From contig NZ_FRCA01000014.1 in assembly GCF_900142755.1 (NCBI RefSeq), positions 1-64,000 on the forward strand: 64,000 bases of DNA, read 5' to 3'. The position numbers were made by a program, and so were the translations under genes. The notes beneath the pieces are model-generated. The model did no database searches. It had not been told where the DNA came from and saw only the letters and a list, made by a program, of their open reading frames with translations. Source of the DNA: Halomonas cupida (GTDB taxonomy: Bacteria; Pseudomonadota; Gammaproteobacteria; Pseudomonadales; Halomonadaceae). Shown piece by piece: positions 8,461 through 17,799 of the stretch; position 1 is the first letter of the stretch; every line of letters begins with the position of its first letter.

Positions 8461-9180
8461 TCAGCGAAACAGGCGCTTGACGCGCTCAATCAGTGTCTTG
8501 CGACGTCGCGGCTTGTATCTCTGCCCTTCTGAGTGAGAGTTTCCCTCGAAAGCCGGTACCCAGGGTTCCCCACTCGCCCAGGGACGCGGCTCACCGTGAA
8601 AGCAGACAACATCCGCCTTATCAGGCAGCCCACTCAGGCAGTCCAGCTTGTAACTGACAATACGCCCCGGCAGCACATCCTGCCAACGCTGAGGAGACAG
8701 CACGCTTCCCAGGAATCCTTGATCCCCCCAGCACTCCCGTGTGCGGCACCGATCCATATGCTTGTCCGGAGACTTTTTCCACGCATTCCAGACGGCTTCC
8801 TTGTCGGCAGAAGCAATATACATCAAGCTGCTGCAGGCCAGTTCCGGGTTGAAGAAGTCCGACAGCATCGTAGTGAACCCGGTATCAAAACCTTTCAGGC
8901 TCCCCACTACCACCGTATCCAGATCGAAGAACAGAATGTCACCTTCAATCAAGTTCGGGTCGAAAAGGTGCATCTTGGCCCACCAGCCCGGCCACTGATC
9001 AGGTAGCGCAATGGTTGGCACTCCTTCAACGGGGACATCTGCCAGGCAGACAAGCCCCGGAATCTGTTTCGCCAACCATTGGACATGCTGCGGCCCAAAG
9101 TCCCCACCACTACGCAGCACACAAACTCGAGTAGCCCTGTGCTCCTGCTGCTCAAGGGTGGTGTGACCTGCATTCGTCAT
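8461..9180 (-). CDS. Putative GT-A-fold glycosyltransferase in LPS region
   Basis: 239 residues if started at the ATG at 9180, which is preceded by GGGGAA. The central segment GDILFFDLDTVVVGSL (around residue 90) contains the DLD form of the DxD metal/nucleotide-sugar motif of GT-A enzymes. It is preceded by PDQWPGWWAKMHLFDP, a pattern seen in GT8-like transferases. The C-terminus is very basic (KPRRRKTLIERVKRLFR), which suggests peripheral membrane attachment at LPS precursors. It lies between the WaaZ-like gene and ugd. Donor and acceptor are unknown. Confidence 0.6.
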   Translation of the reverse strand: MTNAGHTTLEQQEHRATRVCVLRSGGDFGPQHVQWLAKQIPGLVCLADVPVEGVPTIALPDQWPGWWAKMHLFDPNLIEGDILFFDLDTVVVGSLKGFDTGFTTMLSDFFNPELACSSLMYIASADKEAVWNAWKKSPDKHMDRCRTRECWGDQGFLGSVLSPQRWQDVLPGRIVSYKLDCLSGLPDKADVVCFHGEPRPWASGEPWVPAFEGNSHSEGQRYKPRRRKTLIERVKRLFR

Positions 9181-9335
9181 CTTGATTTCCCCGCGCCATT
9201 CCCGGACACCTGTTATATCGAAGGTGTCTTCTTCGGCAAGCTGAATGTGCCTACCTCTTCCCTGGATTGTACGGCACCTCATCAGACATCACGATAGTAC
9301 GACTTGCCATTCAGCGTACGGCAAGGGCCTACAGA

Positions 9336-9365
9336 AAAGGCCCGGAAGTCTCCTCCCGGGCCTTT
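9336..9365. terminator. Bidirectional rho-independent terminator
   Basis: A perfect 10-bp stem AAAGGCCCGG / CCGGGCCTTT has a 10-base loop. On the minus strand the stem ends in TTTTCTGT, so it should stop ugd transcription, 30 bp past its stop codon. Confidence 0.8.
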
Positions 9366-9394
9366 CTACCTACTGCCACTTGCTGGATGCCACA

Positions 9395-10732
9395 TCAAGC
9401 GATCAGTGAATCTCCCCGCCCAACGGCGTAATACATCAATCCAGCCTCGCGAACGGATTCGGGGTCATAGAGGTTGCGGCCATCGACGATGACCGGCATC
9501 GACAACTGGCCTTTCAACCAGGCAAAGTCCAGCGAGCGGAACTCCTTCCACTCGGTACAGATCACCAGAGCATCCGCGCCCTTCACGGCCTGCACTCGAT
9601 CACCGGCCAGCACCAGATCATCGCGCTCCCCATAGAGGCGACGACACTCCTTCATGGCTTCCGGATCATAGGCCTGCACACTGGCACCCGCCTCCCACAA
9701 GGCTTCCATCAGCGTACGGCTGGGCGCATCACGCATATCATCGGTATTGGGCTTGAAGGACAGTCCCCACAAGGCGATGGTGCGCCCCTTGAGACCACCA
9801 TCGAAGGCGTTGGCCAGCTTGGTGAACAGGGTCTGCTTCTGGCGGTTGTTGACTGACTCCACAGCGGCCAGCAATTCGGCGTCATAGCTTACGTCACGAG
9901 CGGTACGCTCGAGTGCCTGCACATCCTTGGGGAAACAAGAGCCGCCATAACCGCAGCCGGGGTAGATGAAGTGATAGCCGATACGCGGATCACTGCCGAT
10001 GCCACGTCGCACCTGTTCAACATCCGCGCCGAGACGCTCGGCCAGATTGGCAATCTCGTTCATGAAGCTGATCTTGGTGGCGAGCATGGCGTTGGCTGCG
10101 TACTTGGTCAGCTCCGCGGCCCGTACGTCCATGAACATCAGCTTTTCCTGGAGACGGATATAGGGCGCATAGCACTCGCGCATCAAGCGTTTGACGCGAT
10201 CGGAATCCGTGCCCACGATGATCCGCGCGCCATGGGTAAAGTCCTCGATGGCGGCACCTTCCTTCAGAAACTCAGGGTTGGAGCAGACCTCCACACCCAG
10301 CTTGACACCCCGGCTGGCCAGACGCTTGCCTACCGCCTCCTTGACCTTGTCGGCCGTACCCACCGGTACCGTGGACTTGTCGACCACCACCTTGTCTTCC
10401 TGCATGTACTCGCCAATGGTGTCGGCCACCGCCAGCACATACTTGAGGTCGGCACTGCCGTCCTCATCCGGCGGCGTGCCCACCGCGATGAACTGCAACA
10501 CACCGAAGCTGACCGCCTCCTTCGCGTCGGTCGTGAAGCGCAGGCGACCGGTAGCCACGTTGTGTTTGACCATGCTCTCAAGGCCCGGCTCGTAGATCGG
10601 AATCTCGCCGGCCTTCAGCCGAGCGATCTTGTCCGAATCCACGTCCACACACATTACGTCGTGTCCGACATCCGCCAGACAGGTGCCAGTCACCAGCCCC
10701 ACATATCCGGTACCAAATATGGTGATCTTCAT
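9395..10732 (-). CDS. ugd: UDP-glucose 6-dehydrogenase
   Basis: 445 residues. It oxidises UDP-glucose to UDP-glucuronate with two NAD+. Residues 1-20 hold the NAD-binding glycine motif GTGYVGLVTG, residues near 255-270 hold the catalytic-cysteine motif PGCGYGGSCFPKDV, and the C-terminal UDP-binding domain contains WGLSFKPNTDDMRDAPS. The length is normal. GGAGACAGGG precedes the ATG. A UDP-glucuronate epimerase-like gene lies just upstream on the same strand, so the pair probably supplies UDP-GlcA and UDP-GalA to the adjacent glycosyltransferases. It is distinct from the WecC-type dehydrogenase at 43.8-45 kb, which carries the same overall fold but a different signature. Confidence 0.95.
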   Translation of the reverse strand: MKITIFGTGYVGLVTGTCLADVGHDVMCVDVDSDKIARLKAGEIPIYEPGLESMVKHNVATGRLRFTTDAKEAVSFGVLQFIAVGTPPDEDGSADLKYVLAVADTIGEYMQEDKVVVDKSTVPVGTADKVKEAVGKRLASRGVKLGVEVCSNPEFLKEGAAIEDFTHGARIIVGTDSDRVKRLMRECYAPYIRLQEKLMFMDVRAAELTKYAANAMLATKISFMNEIANLAERLGADVEQVRRGIGSDPRIGYHFIYPGCGYGGSCFPKDVQALERTARDVSYDAELLAAVESVNNRQKQTLFTKLANAFDGGLKGRTIALWGLSFKPNTDDMRDAPSRTLMEALWEAGASVQAYDPEAMKECRRLYGERDDLVLAGDRVQAVKGADALVICTEWKEFRSLDFAWLKGQLSMPVIVDGRNLYDPESVREAGLMYYAVGRGDSLIA

Positions 10733-10825
10733 TCCCTGTCTCCTTCATTCATGCCCACTATCCTTCTTCATACCCACCATGTTCCGTACCCATCACCTTG
10801 CATAACCATCAGCAATGAAAACGTG

Positions 10826-11839
10826 TCACAGCTGCTCGGCATGAACTCCGTAGTAGGCCCGATACCACTCGACGAACCGCGCCACCCCATCCTCTACCGA
10901 GACTGACGGCCGATAGCCGGTAGCCGCATAGAGCGCTTCGGTATCCGCCCAGGTTCGTGGTACATCGCCCGGTTGCATGGACTTGAAATCGCAGTTTGCC
11001 CGCCTGCCGGTGGCCTTCTCGATGGCACGAATGAAGTCCATCAGCGCCACCGGGCTACCATGGCCAATATTGTAGAGCGCATAGGGCGCCGTGCGAGTGT
11101 CGGTTGTCACCTCGCGGGTGCCACGCTTTTGAGGCACCACATTCAGCACGCGCACGATGCCCTCGACGATGTCGTCGATGTAGGTGAAATCCCGGGACAT
11201 ATCGCCGTGGTTGAAGACCTCCAACGGCTGGCCTTGAAGGATGGAGCGAGTGAACTTGAACATCGCCATGTCCGGACGGCCCCAGGGACCATAGACAGTA
11301 AAGAACCTCAGCCCGGTCGTCGGCAGATCATAGAGATGCGAATAGGTGTGTGACATCAGCTCGTTGGCCTTCTTGGTGGCCGCATACAGGCTGATGGGAT
11401 GATCGACATTATCGTCAGTGGCAAACGGGACCTTGTCGTTGGCACCGTAGACCGAGCTCGAGGACGCATAGACCAGGTGCTCGACCGCATGGTGACGACA
11501 GCCTTCCAGCACATTCATATGGCCAACCAGGTTGGCATCCACGTAGGCATGAGGATTTTCCAGCGAATACCGCACCCCGGGTTGAGCGGCCAGGTGAATC
11601 ACCCGCTCGAAGCCTTCCCTCTCGAACAGCTCCGCCATCGCCTCACGGTCTGACAGATCCACCCGCACAAAACGCACATCCTCACAACCCGCCAGATCAT
11701 CGAGTCGCGCCTGCTTGAGCGAAACATCGTAGTAGGCATTGAGGTTATCGATGCCCACGATGTCATGGCCTTCGCCGGACAATCGCCGCGCTACGGCGTG
11801 GCCAATAAAGCCCGCCATTCCGGTGATCAGCAATTTCAT
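10826..11839 (-). CDS. NAD-dependent epimerase, UDP-glucuronate 4-epimerase type
   Basis: 337 residues of an extended short-chain dehydrogenase. The NAD motif TGMAGFIGHAVAR is at the N-terminus, the catalytic YAATKKANE (Tyr-x3-Lys) is near residue 150, and SSSVYGANDKVPF precedes it. The SVYGA / DKVPF pattern together with RFFTVYGPWGRPDMA is typical of UDP-glucuronate epimerases that make UDP-galacturonate. The start is the ATG at 11839 with AAGGA upstream; a longer reading adds 14 unlikely residues. It is followed by ugd, which makes its expected substrate. Confidence 0.88.
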   Translation of the reverse strand: MKLLITGMAGFIGHAVARRLSGEGHDIVGIDNLNAYYDVSLKQARLDDLAGCEDVRFVRVDLSDREAMAELFEREGFERVIHLAAQPGVRYSLENPHAYVDANLVGHMNVLEGCRHHAVEHLVYASSSSVYGANDKVPFATDDNVDHPISLYAATKKANELMSHTYSHLYDLPTTGLRFFTVYGPWGRPDMAMFKFTRSILQGQPLEVFNHGDMSRDFTYIDDIVEGIVRVLNVVPQKRGTREVTTDTRTAPYALYNIGHGSPVALMDFIRAIEKATGRRANCDFKSMQPGDVPRTWADTEALYAATGYRPSVSVEDGVARFVEWYRAYYGVHAEQL

Positions 11840-12097
11840 TACGGGGTCCTTGAATCGGGTCAAAAACAAGCGCTGCTTCATTGTAACGCGACCAGCTCAG
11901 TACCGGGCGACAATTTCCCGGTCAGAGTGCGCCCTATCAGTGCTACCGCACGGAGTGCGCAAGCGCCCCACTGCCCCCAGACAGAGTAGGCTATGGTAAT
12001 CTTGCGCCGCTTCGTCACCTCAAGGGGCCCGAAGCAATGAACCGGAGTCCACAAGCTGGAGTCCAGATATCGGAGCCGATAAACCAGGGAGCCAGCC

Positions 12098-13192
12098 GTG
12101 AATCAACAGCGTATTGCCTTTGTCATCGAGGACCTCTACGGCGGTGGCGCTCAGAAATCGTTGCTGTACACCGCGGACCAACTGCGCCAGCGTGGCCATG
12201 CAGTGAAGGTCTTCACCCTCAGGGACAAGGTAGAACATCGGCTCCCGCCAGGACTGGAAATCGAGAACCTGGCCGTGGTGACTCAGTTCACCAAGGCGAC
12301 ATCCACGGTGCTGACCGAAAAATGGCAGGCCCACCGGATCAACAAGGCGCTGAAGGCCTGGCGTCCGGAAGTGGTCATTTCCTGCTCCTGCGACAAGATC
12401 ACCCGTCATCTCGACTTCCCCAACCTGTACTTCTGGATCAAGTCTGACGTCTCAGCCAAGTTCAGTGATCCCGCCCAGCGCGAAAAGGCCTTTGCCAAGG
12501 TGCGGCGCTTCTACACTGGCCGCAAGGTGATTGCCGTCTCCCACGGGGTGAAGGAGAACCTGGAAAAGGTTGTGGGTCTCAAGGCTGAAACCATTATCCC
12601 GATCTACAACCCCTACGAGCGCGAGCCCTTTGTCGAAATGGCCGATGAAGCGCTACAGCTCCCGCCGGGGGTGACCAGCGGACACTACTTCCTGAGCGTT
12701 GCCGCCATCGAGCCTCGCAAGCGCCAGGATCGACTGCTGCGCGCCTACCGTCACGCCCTGGATCACCATGGCCTGAGCGCCCCGCTGCTGATCATGGGCA
12801 AGGGCAAGCCGGAACATGAGCAGCGCCTGCACGCCCTGATCGAAGAGCTCAAGCTGCAGGATCACGTTCATGTGCTGGGGTACCATCGCAACCCCTATCC
12901 GTACATCCAGTCGGCGCTGGCCATGGTATTGACCTCCGAAGCCGAGGGCCTGCCCCGCGTACTCATCGAGGCACTGCTGCTGCATACTCCGGTGATCAGT
13001 GTCGATTGCCCCAGCGGGCCGAAGGAAATCCTCTCCCAGGAGCTTCAGGAGTTTCTGCTCGAGCCCGACGACGAGGAAGGCCTGGCAAGCGCCCTTGCTC
13101 GCATGGAAGCCAACCCGGTCACCATCGAGCCACGCCACTATCAGCAGTTCCTCAGGGAGAATGTGCTGCCTCATTTCGAAGCGCTTTCATGA
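12098..13192 (+). CDS. GT4-family glycosyltransferase
   Basis: 364 residues of a GT-B enzyme. The N-terminal domain opens with IAFVIEDLYGGGAQKSLL, the glycine-rich acceptor-side loop. The C-terminal domain carries FLSVAAIEPRKRQDRLLRAY, the donor-domain start, and SEAEGLPRVLIEALLLHTP, the E-x7-E motif that binds the nucleotide sugar. It starts with GTG preceded by AGGGAG. The last bases overlap the start of the kinase-like gene (ATGA), so the two are translationally coupled. Likely role is transfer of a core or O-chain sugar at the inner membrane; the sugar is unknown. Confidence 0.88.
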   Translation: MNQQRIAFVIEDLYGGGAQKSLLYTADQLRQRGHAVKVFTLRDKVEHRLPPGLEIENLAVVTQFTKATSTVLTEKWQAHRINKALKAWRPEVVISCSCDKITRHLDFPNLYFWIKSDVSAKFSDPAQREKAFAKVRRFYTGRKVIAVSHGVKENLEKVVGLKAETIIPIYNPYEREPFVEMADEALQLPPGVTSGHYFLSVAAIEPRKRQDRLLRAYRHALDHHGLSAPLLIMGKGKPEHEQRLHALIEELKLQDHVHVLGYHRNPYPYIQSALAMVLTSEAEGLPRVLIEALLLHTPVISVDCPSGPKEILSQELQEFLLEPDDEEGLASALARMEANPVTIEPRHYQQFLRENVLPHFEALS

Positions 13193-13893
13193 AACTACTC
13201 GACATTCCCTTCAACGATCGACGCCGGCGCTACCTGATCTTTCACCCTCGTCGGCTTCCGGATCGGCTCGCCCTGGCGAGCACCTCCACGACTGAAGCCT
13301 TCGAGGAAGTCGGGTCGAGTCGCTTCTACACCTCGACGGATGGCGCCATCCTCGCCAAGGTCGTGCCGGATAAGTTCTCTCGACGTCGTGAGCCGCTCAA
13401 ATGGCTGACCCGGGATTACCTGGAGAAGCGCTGCCTGGCCCAGTCCGATGCCCGCAAGGAGTACATGAGCTTGCGGACACTACAGCGGGCAGGTCTGCGC
13501 ACACCGCGCTGCCACGGCTGGGGGTTGAGTCTCAACCCGGCCAACCGCAATGCCTCATTACTGTTGATGGAGCACATTCAGGGCGCTCGGATGGGAGGCG
13601 ATGTGGTGTTTCTACAGGCTGACGAGGCCAGCCGGGAACGACTGCTCGACCAGGTCGCCGATGAGGTGCTGAAACTGGCTCAGGCGGGTTATCTGCATCG
13701 CGATCTGCATCTCAACAACCTGTTGGTGACTGCTGAACACGAACTGGTCTGGGTCGATGCCCATCTCAAGCCCATGCCCAGGGCCAACAACAAGCGCTGG
13801 CCTGCTCTGAAGGCGACTCTCTCGGCCAACAAGTTCTACGGCGAGCAGTATCGCCAGAGAGTCGAGGACCGACTCAAGGATGCCTGGCGCTAG
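13189..13893 (+). CDS. LPS kinase-like protein (Kdo/heptose kinase family)
   Basis: 234 residues from the ATG that overlaps the previous stop. The kinase core shows a Lys-containing ILAKVVP strand (about residue 58), then YLHRDLHLNNLLV, where HRDLH-xN gives the catalytic Asp and metal-binding Asn, and VWVDAHLKP in place of the usual DFG region. This is the pattern of the LPS kinases (InaA/WaaP/KdkA). It would phosphorylate Kdo or heptose of the inner core. Coupling to a glycosyltransferase gene supports a core role. It is convergent with, and overlaps by four bases, the next gene on the other strand. Confidence 0.78.
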   Translation: MKLLDIPFNDRRRRYLIFHPRRLPDRLALASTSTTEAFEEVGSSRFYTSTDGAILAKVVPDKFSRRREPLKWLTRDYLEKRCLAQSDARKEYMSLRTLQRAGLRTPRCHGWGLSLNPANRNASLLLMEHIQGARMGGDVVFLQADEASRERLLDQVADEVLKLAQAGYLHRDLHLNNLLVTAEHELVWVDAHLKPMPRANNKRWPALKATLSANKFYGEQYRQRVEDRLKDAWR

Positions 13894-15038
13894 CGTTGCT
13901 CCGAATGCGGTTCAGCCAACGCCAGGTAGCGCTCCACAACCGTTGCCAGTCGAAAGCGATCACAGATCTCGGTCGGAACCCGTGGAGGGTGCTCGACAGC
14001 CCATTGGATAGTACGGGCGAAAGCCGCATCGTCATCCAGCGGTACAATACAGTCGGCCAGTCCCTCGCAAAGAATTTCCGCCGGACCACTGGGACAATCG
14101 ACACTGATCGTCGGCGTCCCCAGTGCCAGCGCTTCGGCCAGCACAAGAGCAAACCCCTCATAATCCGAACTCAGTAACAAGGCTCGAGCATGTTGCATAT
14201 AAGGATAGGGGTTGGTTCGGCTTCCCAGGAAATGAACCCTGTCCGCAACTCCCCGACTTTCGGCCATGGCCTTTACGGCGGGAAGATCCCCACCAGCTCC
14301 CACGACAACAAGCGGCAGTTGAACGCCACTGTCACGATAGGCATCGAACAGGCGATCAAAGCGTTTCTGGCGCTGGTTGATGCGACCTACGAAGACCAGG
14401 TAATCCGGCGGGACATCATCTATCCGCTCAGCGGCAAGCTCACGAATACGCGCCATGTCGATAGGGTTATGGACAGCGACCTGGCGAGCCATACGAATCC
14501 GTAGTCGCGAGGCCATACTGTCGAGAATGCCCTGTGATACCGCCAGCACTCGCCGGTCGCCATACAGGGCCTGCACCTTGCGCTGCTTGAGCCAGCGTCC
14601 CAGCCCCCGCTTGTTTCCCAACAACTCGACCACAGGGTCAGTATGCAGGCAGTACCAGGCCGTACTGGCCAGACAACTGCGCGATACCACCTGGTGCGCG
14701 TGGTGCAGGTGGGCCACCACCAGATTGAAACCGGATGTCTGGCCCTCCTGCCTATCGCTCAACCAGCCACTCAGCCAGTCATTCAGCAACGCCGCATGAC
14801 GCGCATAACGTTGCCGACGCTCGGCCCGGGTATTCATTGCCAGAGGCAGTGTTACCAATGCCACGCCCTCCAGCAACTCATGGCTGACTCGTTCGCTGAG
14901 CACCACCAGAGTGACCTGAGCGCCGGCTTGATGCATGCCCTTGATCAGGTCACGGACCACAACCGGTGCTCCGCCAGTATCGAGGTGGTCAACGACAAAG
15001 AGCACCGAAGTGCCGGTATGGCAAGTGGACTTGGACAA
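13890..15038 (-). CDS. GT4-family glycosyltransferase
   Basis: 382 residues. SVLFVVDHLDTGGAPVVVRD at the N-terminus and SSDYEGFALVLAEALALGTP near residue 300 are the two hallmark regions of GT4 enzymes; PDYLVFVGRINQRQKRFDRL begins the donor domain. It is the downstream partner of another GT4 gene on the minus strand (64-bp gap). The 3' end overlaps the kinase-like gene by four bases in convergent orientation, a tight arrangement that leaves no room for a terminator. Substrate unknown. Confidence 0.87.
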   Translation of the reverse strand: MSKSTCHTGTSVLFVVDHLDTGGAPVVVRDLIKGMHQAGAQVTLVVLSERVSHELLEGVALVTLPLAMNTRAERRQRYARHAALLNDWLSGWLSDRQEGQTSGFNLVVAHLHHAHQVVSRSCLASTAWYCLHTDPVVELLGNKRGLGRWLKQRKVQALYGDRRVLAVSQGILDSMASRLRIRMARQVAVHNPIDMARIRELAAERIDDVPPDYLVFVGRINQRQKRFDRLFDAYRDSGVQLPLVVVGAGGDLPAVKAMAESRGVADRVHFLGSRTNPYPYMQHARALLLSSDYEGFALVLAEALALGTPTISVDCPSGPAEILCEGLADCIVPLDDDAAFARTIQWAVEHPPRVPTEICDRFRLATVVERYLALAEPHSEQR

Positions 15039-15102
15039 TGCAGTTTCCTGTTACATCAGCCGAATATGTTGCCTATGGTGCCAGAAAACGGGATGGCGGA
15101 AA

Positions 15103-16242
15103 TCAGGACGCCAGAAATGCCCCAGCAACACGCCTGGGCAGAAAGTCATCCAGCCACTCCTCGCGAATCCGCGGCTTGGGGCCCTCGACGGCAAGGCGTA
15201 TGCCCTCGGCCAGCGCCTCGACCTCACGTGCCACGATCGACGACTCCAGCTCCCCCTTGAGTATCTGGCGGATACCTCCGGGGCAATCAACCGCCAGCAC
15301 CGGTGTATCACAGGCCAGCGCCTCGAACAGCACGATTCCCATGCCCTCGAAGCGGGAGCTCAACACGAACAACCGCGCATGATGCATCCACGGATAGGGG
15401 TTCTGCTGGGATCCGGTAAAGATCACTCGCTCCTCGATACCCAACTCCTGCGCCAATCGCTGCAGGGCATCTCGCTGCTGCCCTTCACCGACCACCACCA
15501 TGGGCATCTCTACCCCACTCATTGCATAGGCTCGCAACAGCAGCTCGTGATCCTTGGCCGGCACCAGCCGCGCCACATTGACCAGATAAGGCCCCTCTGG
15601 CAGCTCAGGCACTCGTTCCTGCATCCTGGACCTGATGCTGTCGACCGGGCAGGGGTTGGGAATTACCTCAAGAGAGCAAGGGGTAAAACGCCACAACGGC
15701 AGAGCCTGACGAACGCTCTGGGCCACTCCTTCGGAAACCGCCACCAGATGGCGGCCATGGTAAAGACAGCCTGAGAAGAGGCGCCGCCGCCAGGAGGCAC
15801 CCTCGACATGAAAGATATTCTCCAGCACATAGCGCGCACGGTGGTCACGAAAGCTCCAGACCTGCTCGAATGTCCCCTGACCACGAAAGACAATGCGATC
15901 CACCTTGCCATGCTGGCGCTCGAAAGCCCTCAGCCAGCATCTGAATACCACTCCGCCCATCACACCGCTACCCAGAAACAACGAGCGCTCCACAAACGGG
16001 TTGAGAAACAGCCGTGCCGCCATCTCCAGTAGATACCCTACCCCAGTGAGACGGGCGTACTTCATCAACGGAAGTTTGTGCGCCTGTACATCATCATGCT
16101 CAGGTGCCAAGGGTCGTTTGACATCACGAAAGCTGACCAGATGACTCTCATGACCTGCAGCAGCAAACGCATCGGCGAGATTGACCGCCACACGTTCCAT
16201 TCCTCCCATCTTGAGGGAGCGTACAACAACCAGCGTTCTCAA
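15103..16242 (-). CDS. GT4-family glycosyltransferase
   Basis: 379 residues. The N-terminal TLVVVRSLKMGGMERVAVNL and the donor-domain SSRFEGMGIVLFEALACDTP with E-x7-E mark a GT4 retaining transferase. YLVNVARLVPAKDHELLLRA starts the C-terminal Rossmann domain. It is first in a two-gene minus-strand unit and is divergent from a closely similar GT4 at 16.6 kb. The matching phrasing of the two proteins (for example the FRGQGTFEQVW and IRGQGAFENLW segments) suggests they are paralogues that arose by duplication and inversion. Confidence 0.87.
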   Translation of the reverse strand: MRTLVVVRSLKMGGMERVAVNLADAFAAAGHESHLVSFRDVKRPLAPEHDDVQAHKLPLMKYARLTGVGYLLEMAARLFLNPFVERSLFLGSGVMGGVVFRCWLRAFERQHGKVDRIVFRGQGTFEQVWSFRDHRARYVLENIFHVEGASWRRRLFSGCLYHGRHLVAVSEGVAQSVRQALPLWRFTPCSLEVIPNPCPVDSIRSRMQERVPELPEGPYLVNVARLVPAKDHELLLRAYAMSGVEMPMVVVGEGQQRDALQRLAQELGIEERVIFTGSQQNPYPWMHHARLFVLSSRFEGMGIVLFEALACDTPVLAVDCPGGIRQILKGELESSIVAREVEALAEGIRLAVEGPKPRIREEWLDDFLPRRVAGAFLAS

Positions 16243-16593
16243 CGTTTCACCATCATGGTTTGAGTTATTGTCTCGGCAGCCTCCTGCTGCACCACTGCTT
16301 CGAGCCGGCTATAGCCCATTGAGTTCAGCCCTGATATCCCCGCAGGCCGGGCAGCAGAGCTTGTCCTAAGTCAGATTGTCTCCAATACCGAGAAAACCTT
16401 ACACCCGGCATGCGTCAGTCGGCAGCAGATGGGCCGAACCAGCACAAATCGCGTCTTCTATGAGACAATGCATAAAACACGCATAAATGGAGTTCAGCGC
16501 CAGGACTCGCAGCGGCCCCCACCGGATCATGCGGCCGTTCCTTGACCACCTGACCGCCGAATCCAGCCCTTCAATTCCCTGGGTTGGCAAGAT
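16243..16593. other. Divergent promoter region between two GT4 genes
   Basis: No gene is supported. The region must carry promoters in both directions. I found no ops/JUMPstart GGCGGTAG element here and no strong hairpin. Confidence 0.5.
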
Positions 16594-17799
16594 ATGAAGG
16601 ATCAACGACGTTTTCTGCTGGTGCTGCGCCGCATGGATGTCGGCGGCATCGAGCAGGCCACACAGACGCTGGCCGAAGCGCTGGCCGACGTCGGCCACGA
16701 AGTGCATGTTCTGGTGCTGAAAGGCTCCTCTCGACGCCGTCTGTCCAGCAACGTCCACGTCCATCACCTTGACGTCGACCGCGCCAGTCGCCGCGGCACC
16801 GGGCTGGCCCAGCATCTACTGGACCGTCTGGTGCTCAGCCCATTGATCAAGGGATCCGGTTTCGTCTGGCGTGGCAAGCGCTGCACCAGAGTCTTCTCCG
16901 CTTTTGTTGCCGAGCTGGAAGCCACTCATGGCGACTTCGACATGATCCTGATTCGTGGCCAGGGCGCCTTCGAGAATCTGTGGGCCTTTGATGATCCGCG
17001 AGCGTGGCGCGTGGTCGAAGCCATTACCGGACGTTTTGCTGATTCGCGCCGTGGACGTTGGCTGACTCGCGTATTGTACCGCGACAAGCAGGTGATCAGC
17101 GTCTCCCACGGCGTCGAACAGGCGCTCAATACCTATCTCGAGACAAGAGACGTACCACTGGCAGCGCATGAAGTGATCTACAATGCCGTGCCAACAGGCA
17201 AACTCGAACGTCTGGCCTGTGCTCCCATCAGCCCGACCCTCCCCCGTCCCTACCTGGTACACGTCGGCCGCCTGGTGCCGGTCAAGAACCAGGCCCGGCT
17301 ATTACGCGCCTTTGACCTGGCCATCCAGCAGGGACTGGACCATGATCTGGCCATTATTGGCGATGGCTCACAGCGCTCGGCACTGGAAGCCCTGGCGGGA
17401 GAGCTCTCACTGGAGGGTCGTGTGCACTTTCTGGGGCATCAGGCGAACCCCTACCCCTGGGTCAAGCACGCCGATGCGCTGGTACTCAGCTCCGATTTCG
17501 AAGGACTGGGAGTGGTACTGATCGAAGCCCTTGCCCTGAATACGCCCTGCATTGCCTGCGACGTTCCTGGCGGCATCAGTGAAGTCCTCATCGACGAACA
17601 ACGTCGGCTACTATGTGTTCCCGATGATCAGGCGCTGGCGGATACCATGCTCGACGCCGTTCAACACCCGCTGGAGGTCAAGCCGGAATGGCTGAAACGC
17701 TTCAGCGAAGATAGCGTGGTCCAGCAGTTGCTCGAGATCACTGACAGGTCCAGCTCGCACCGTCGACAACGGAAGTTCCCAGATGCCTCAACACATTGA
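16594..17799 (+). CDS. GT4-family glycosyltransferase
   Basis: 401 residues. LLVLRRMDVGGIEQATQTLA at the N-terminus, YLVHVGRLVPVKNQARLLRA at the start of the donor domain, and SSDFEGLGVVLIEALALNTP (E-x7-E) are visible. It resembles the divergent GT4 at 15.1-16.2 kb. The stop overlaps the start of the PIG-L deacetylase by 17 bases, so the two are coupled. The pair could add an N-acetylated sugar and then remove the acetyl group, though the order of action is inference. Confidence 0.87.
   Translation: MKDQRRFLLVLRRMDVGGIEQATQTLAEALADVGHEVHVLVLKGSSRRRLSSNVHVHHLDVDRASRRGTGLAQHLLDRLVLSPLIKGSGFVWRGKRCTRVFSAFVAELEATHGDFDMILIRGQGAFENLWAFDDPRAWRVVEAITGRFADSRRGRWLTRVLYRDKQVISVSHGVEQALNTYLETRDVPLAAHEVIYNAVPTGKLERLACAPISPTLPRPYLVHVGRLVPVKNQARLLRAFDLAIQQGLDHDLAIIGDGSQRSALEALAGELSLEGRVHFLGHQANPYPWVKHADALVLSSDFEGLGVVLIEALALNTPCIACDVPGGISEVLIDEQRRLLCVPDDQALADTMLDAVQHPLEVKPEWLKRFSEDSVVQQLLEITDRSSSHRRQRKFPDASTH

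Noticed and set aside
16243..16593. JUMPstart/ops antitermination element before the polysaccharide genes
   Set aside because: No GGCGGTAG core was found here or before the other glycan genes.
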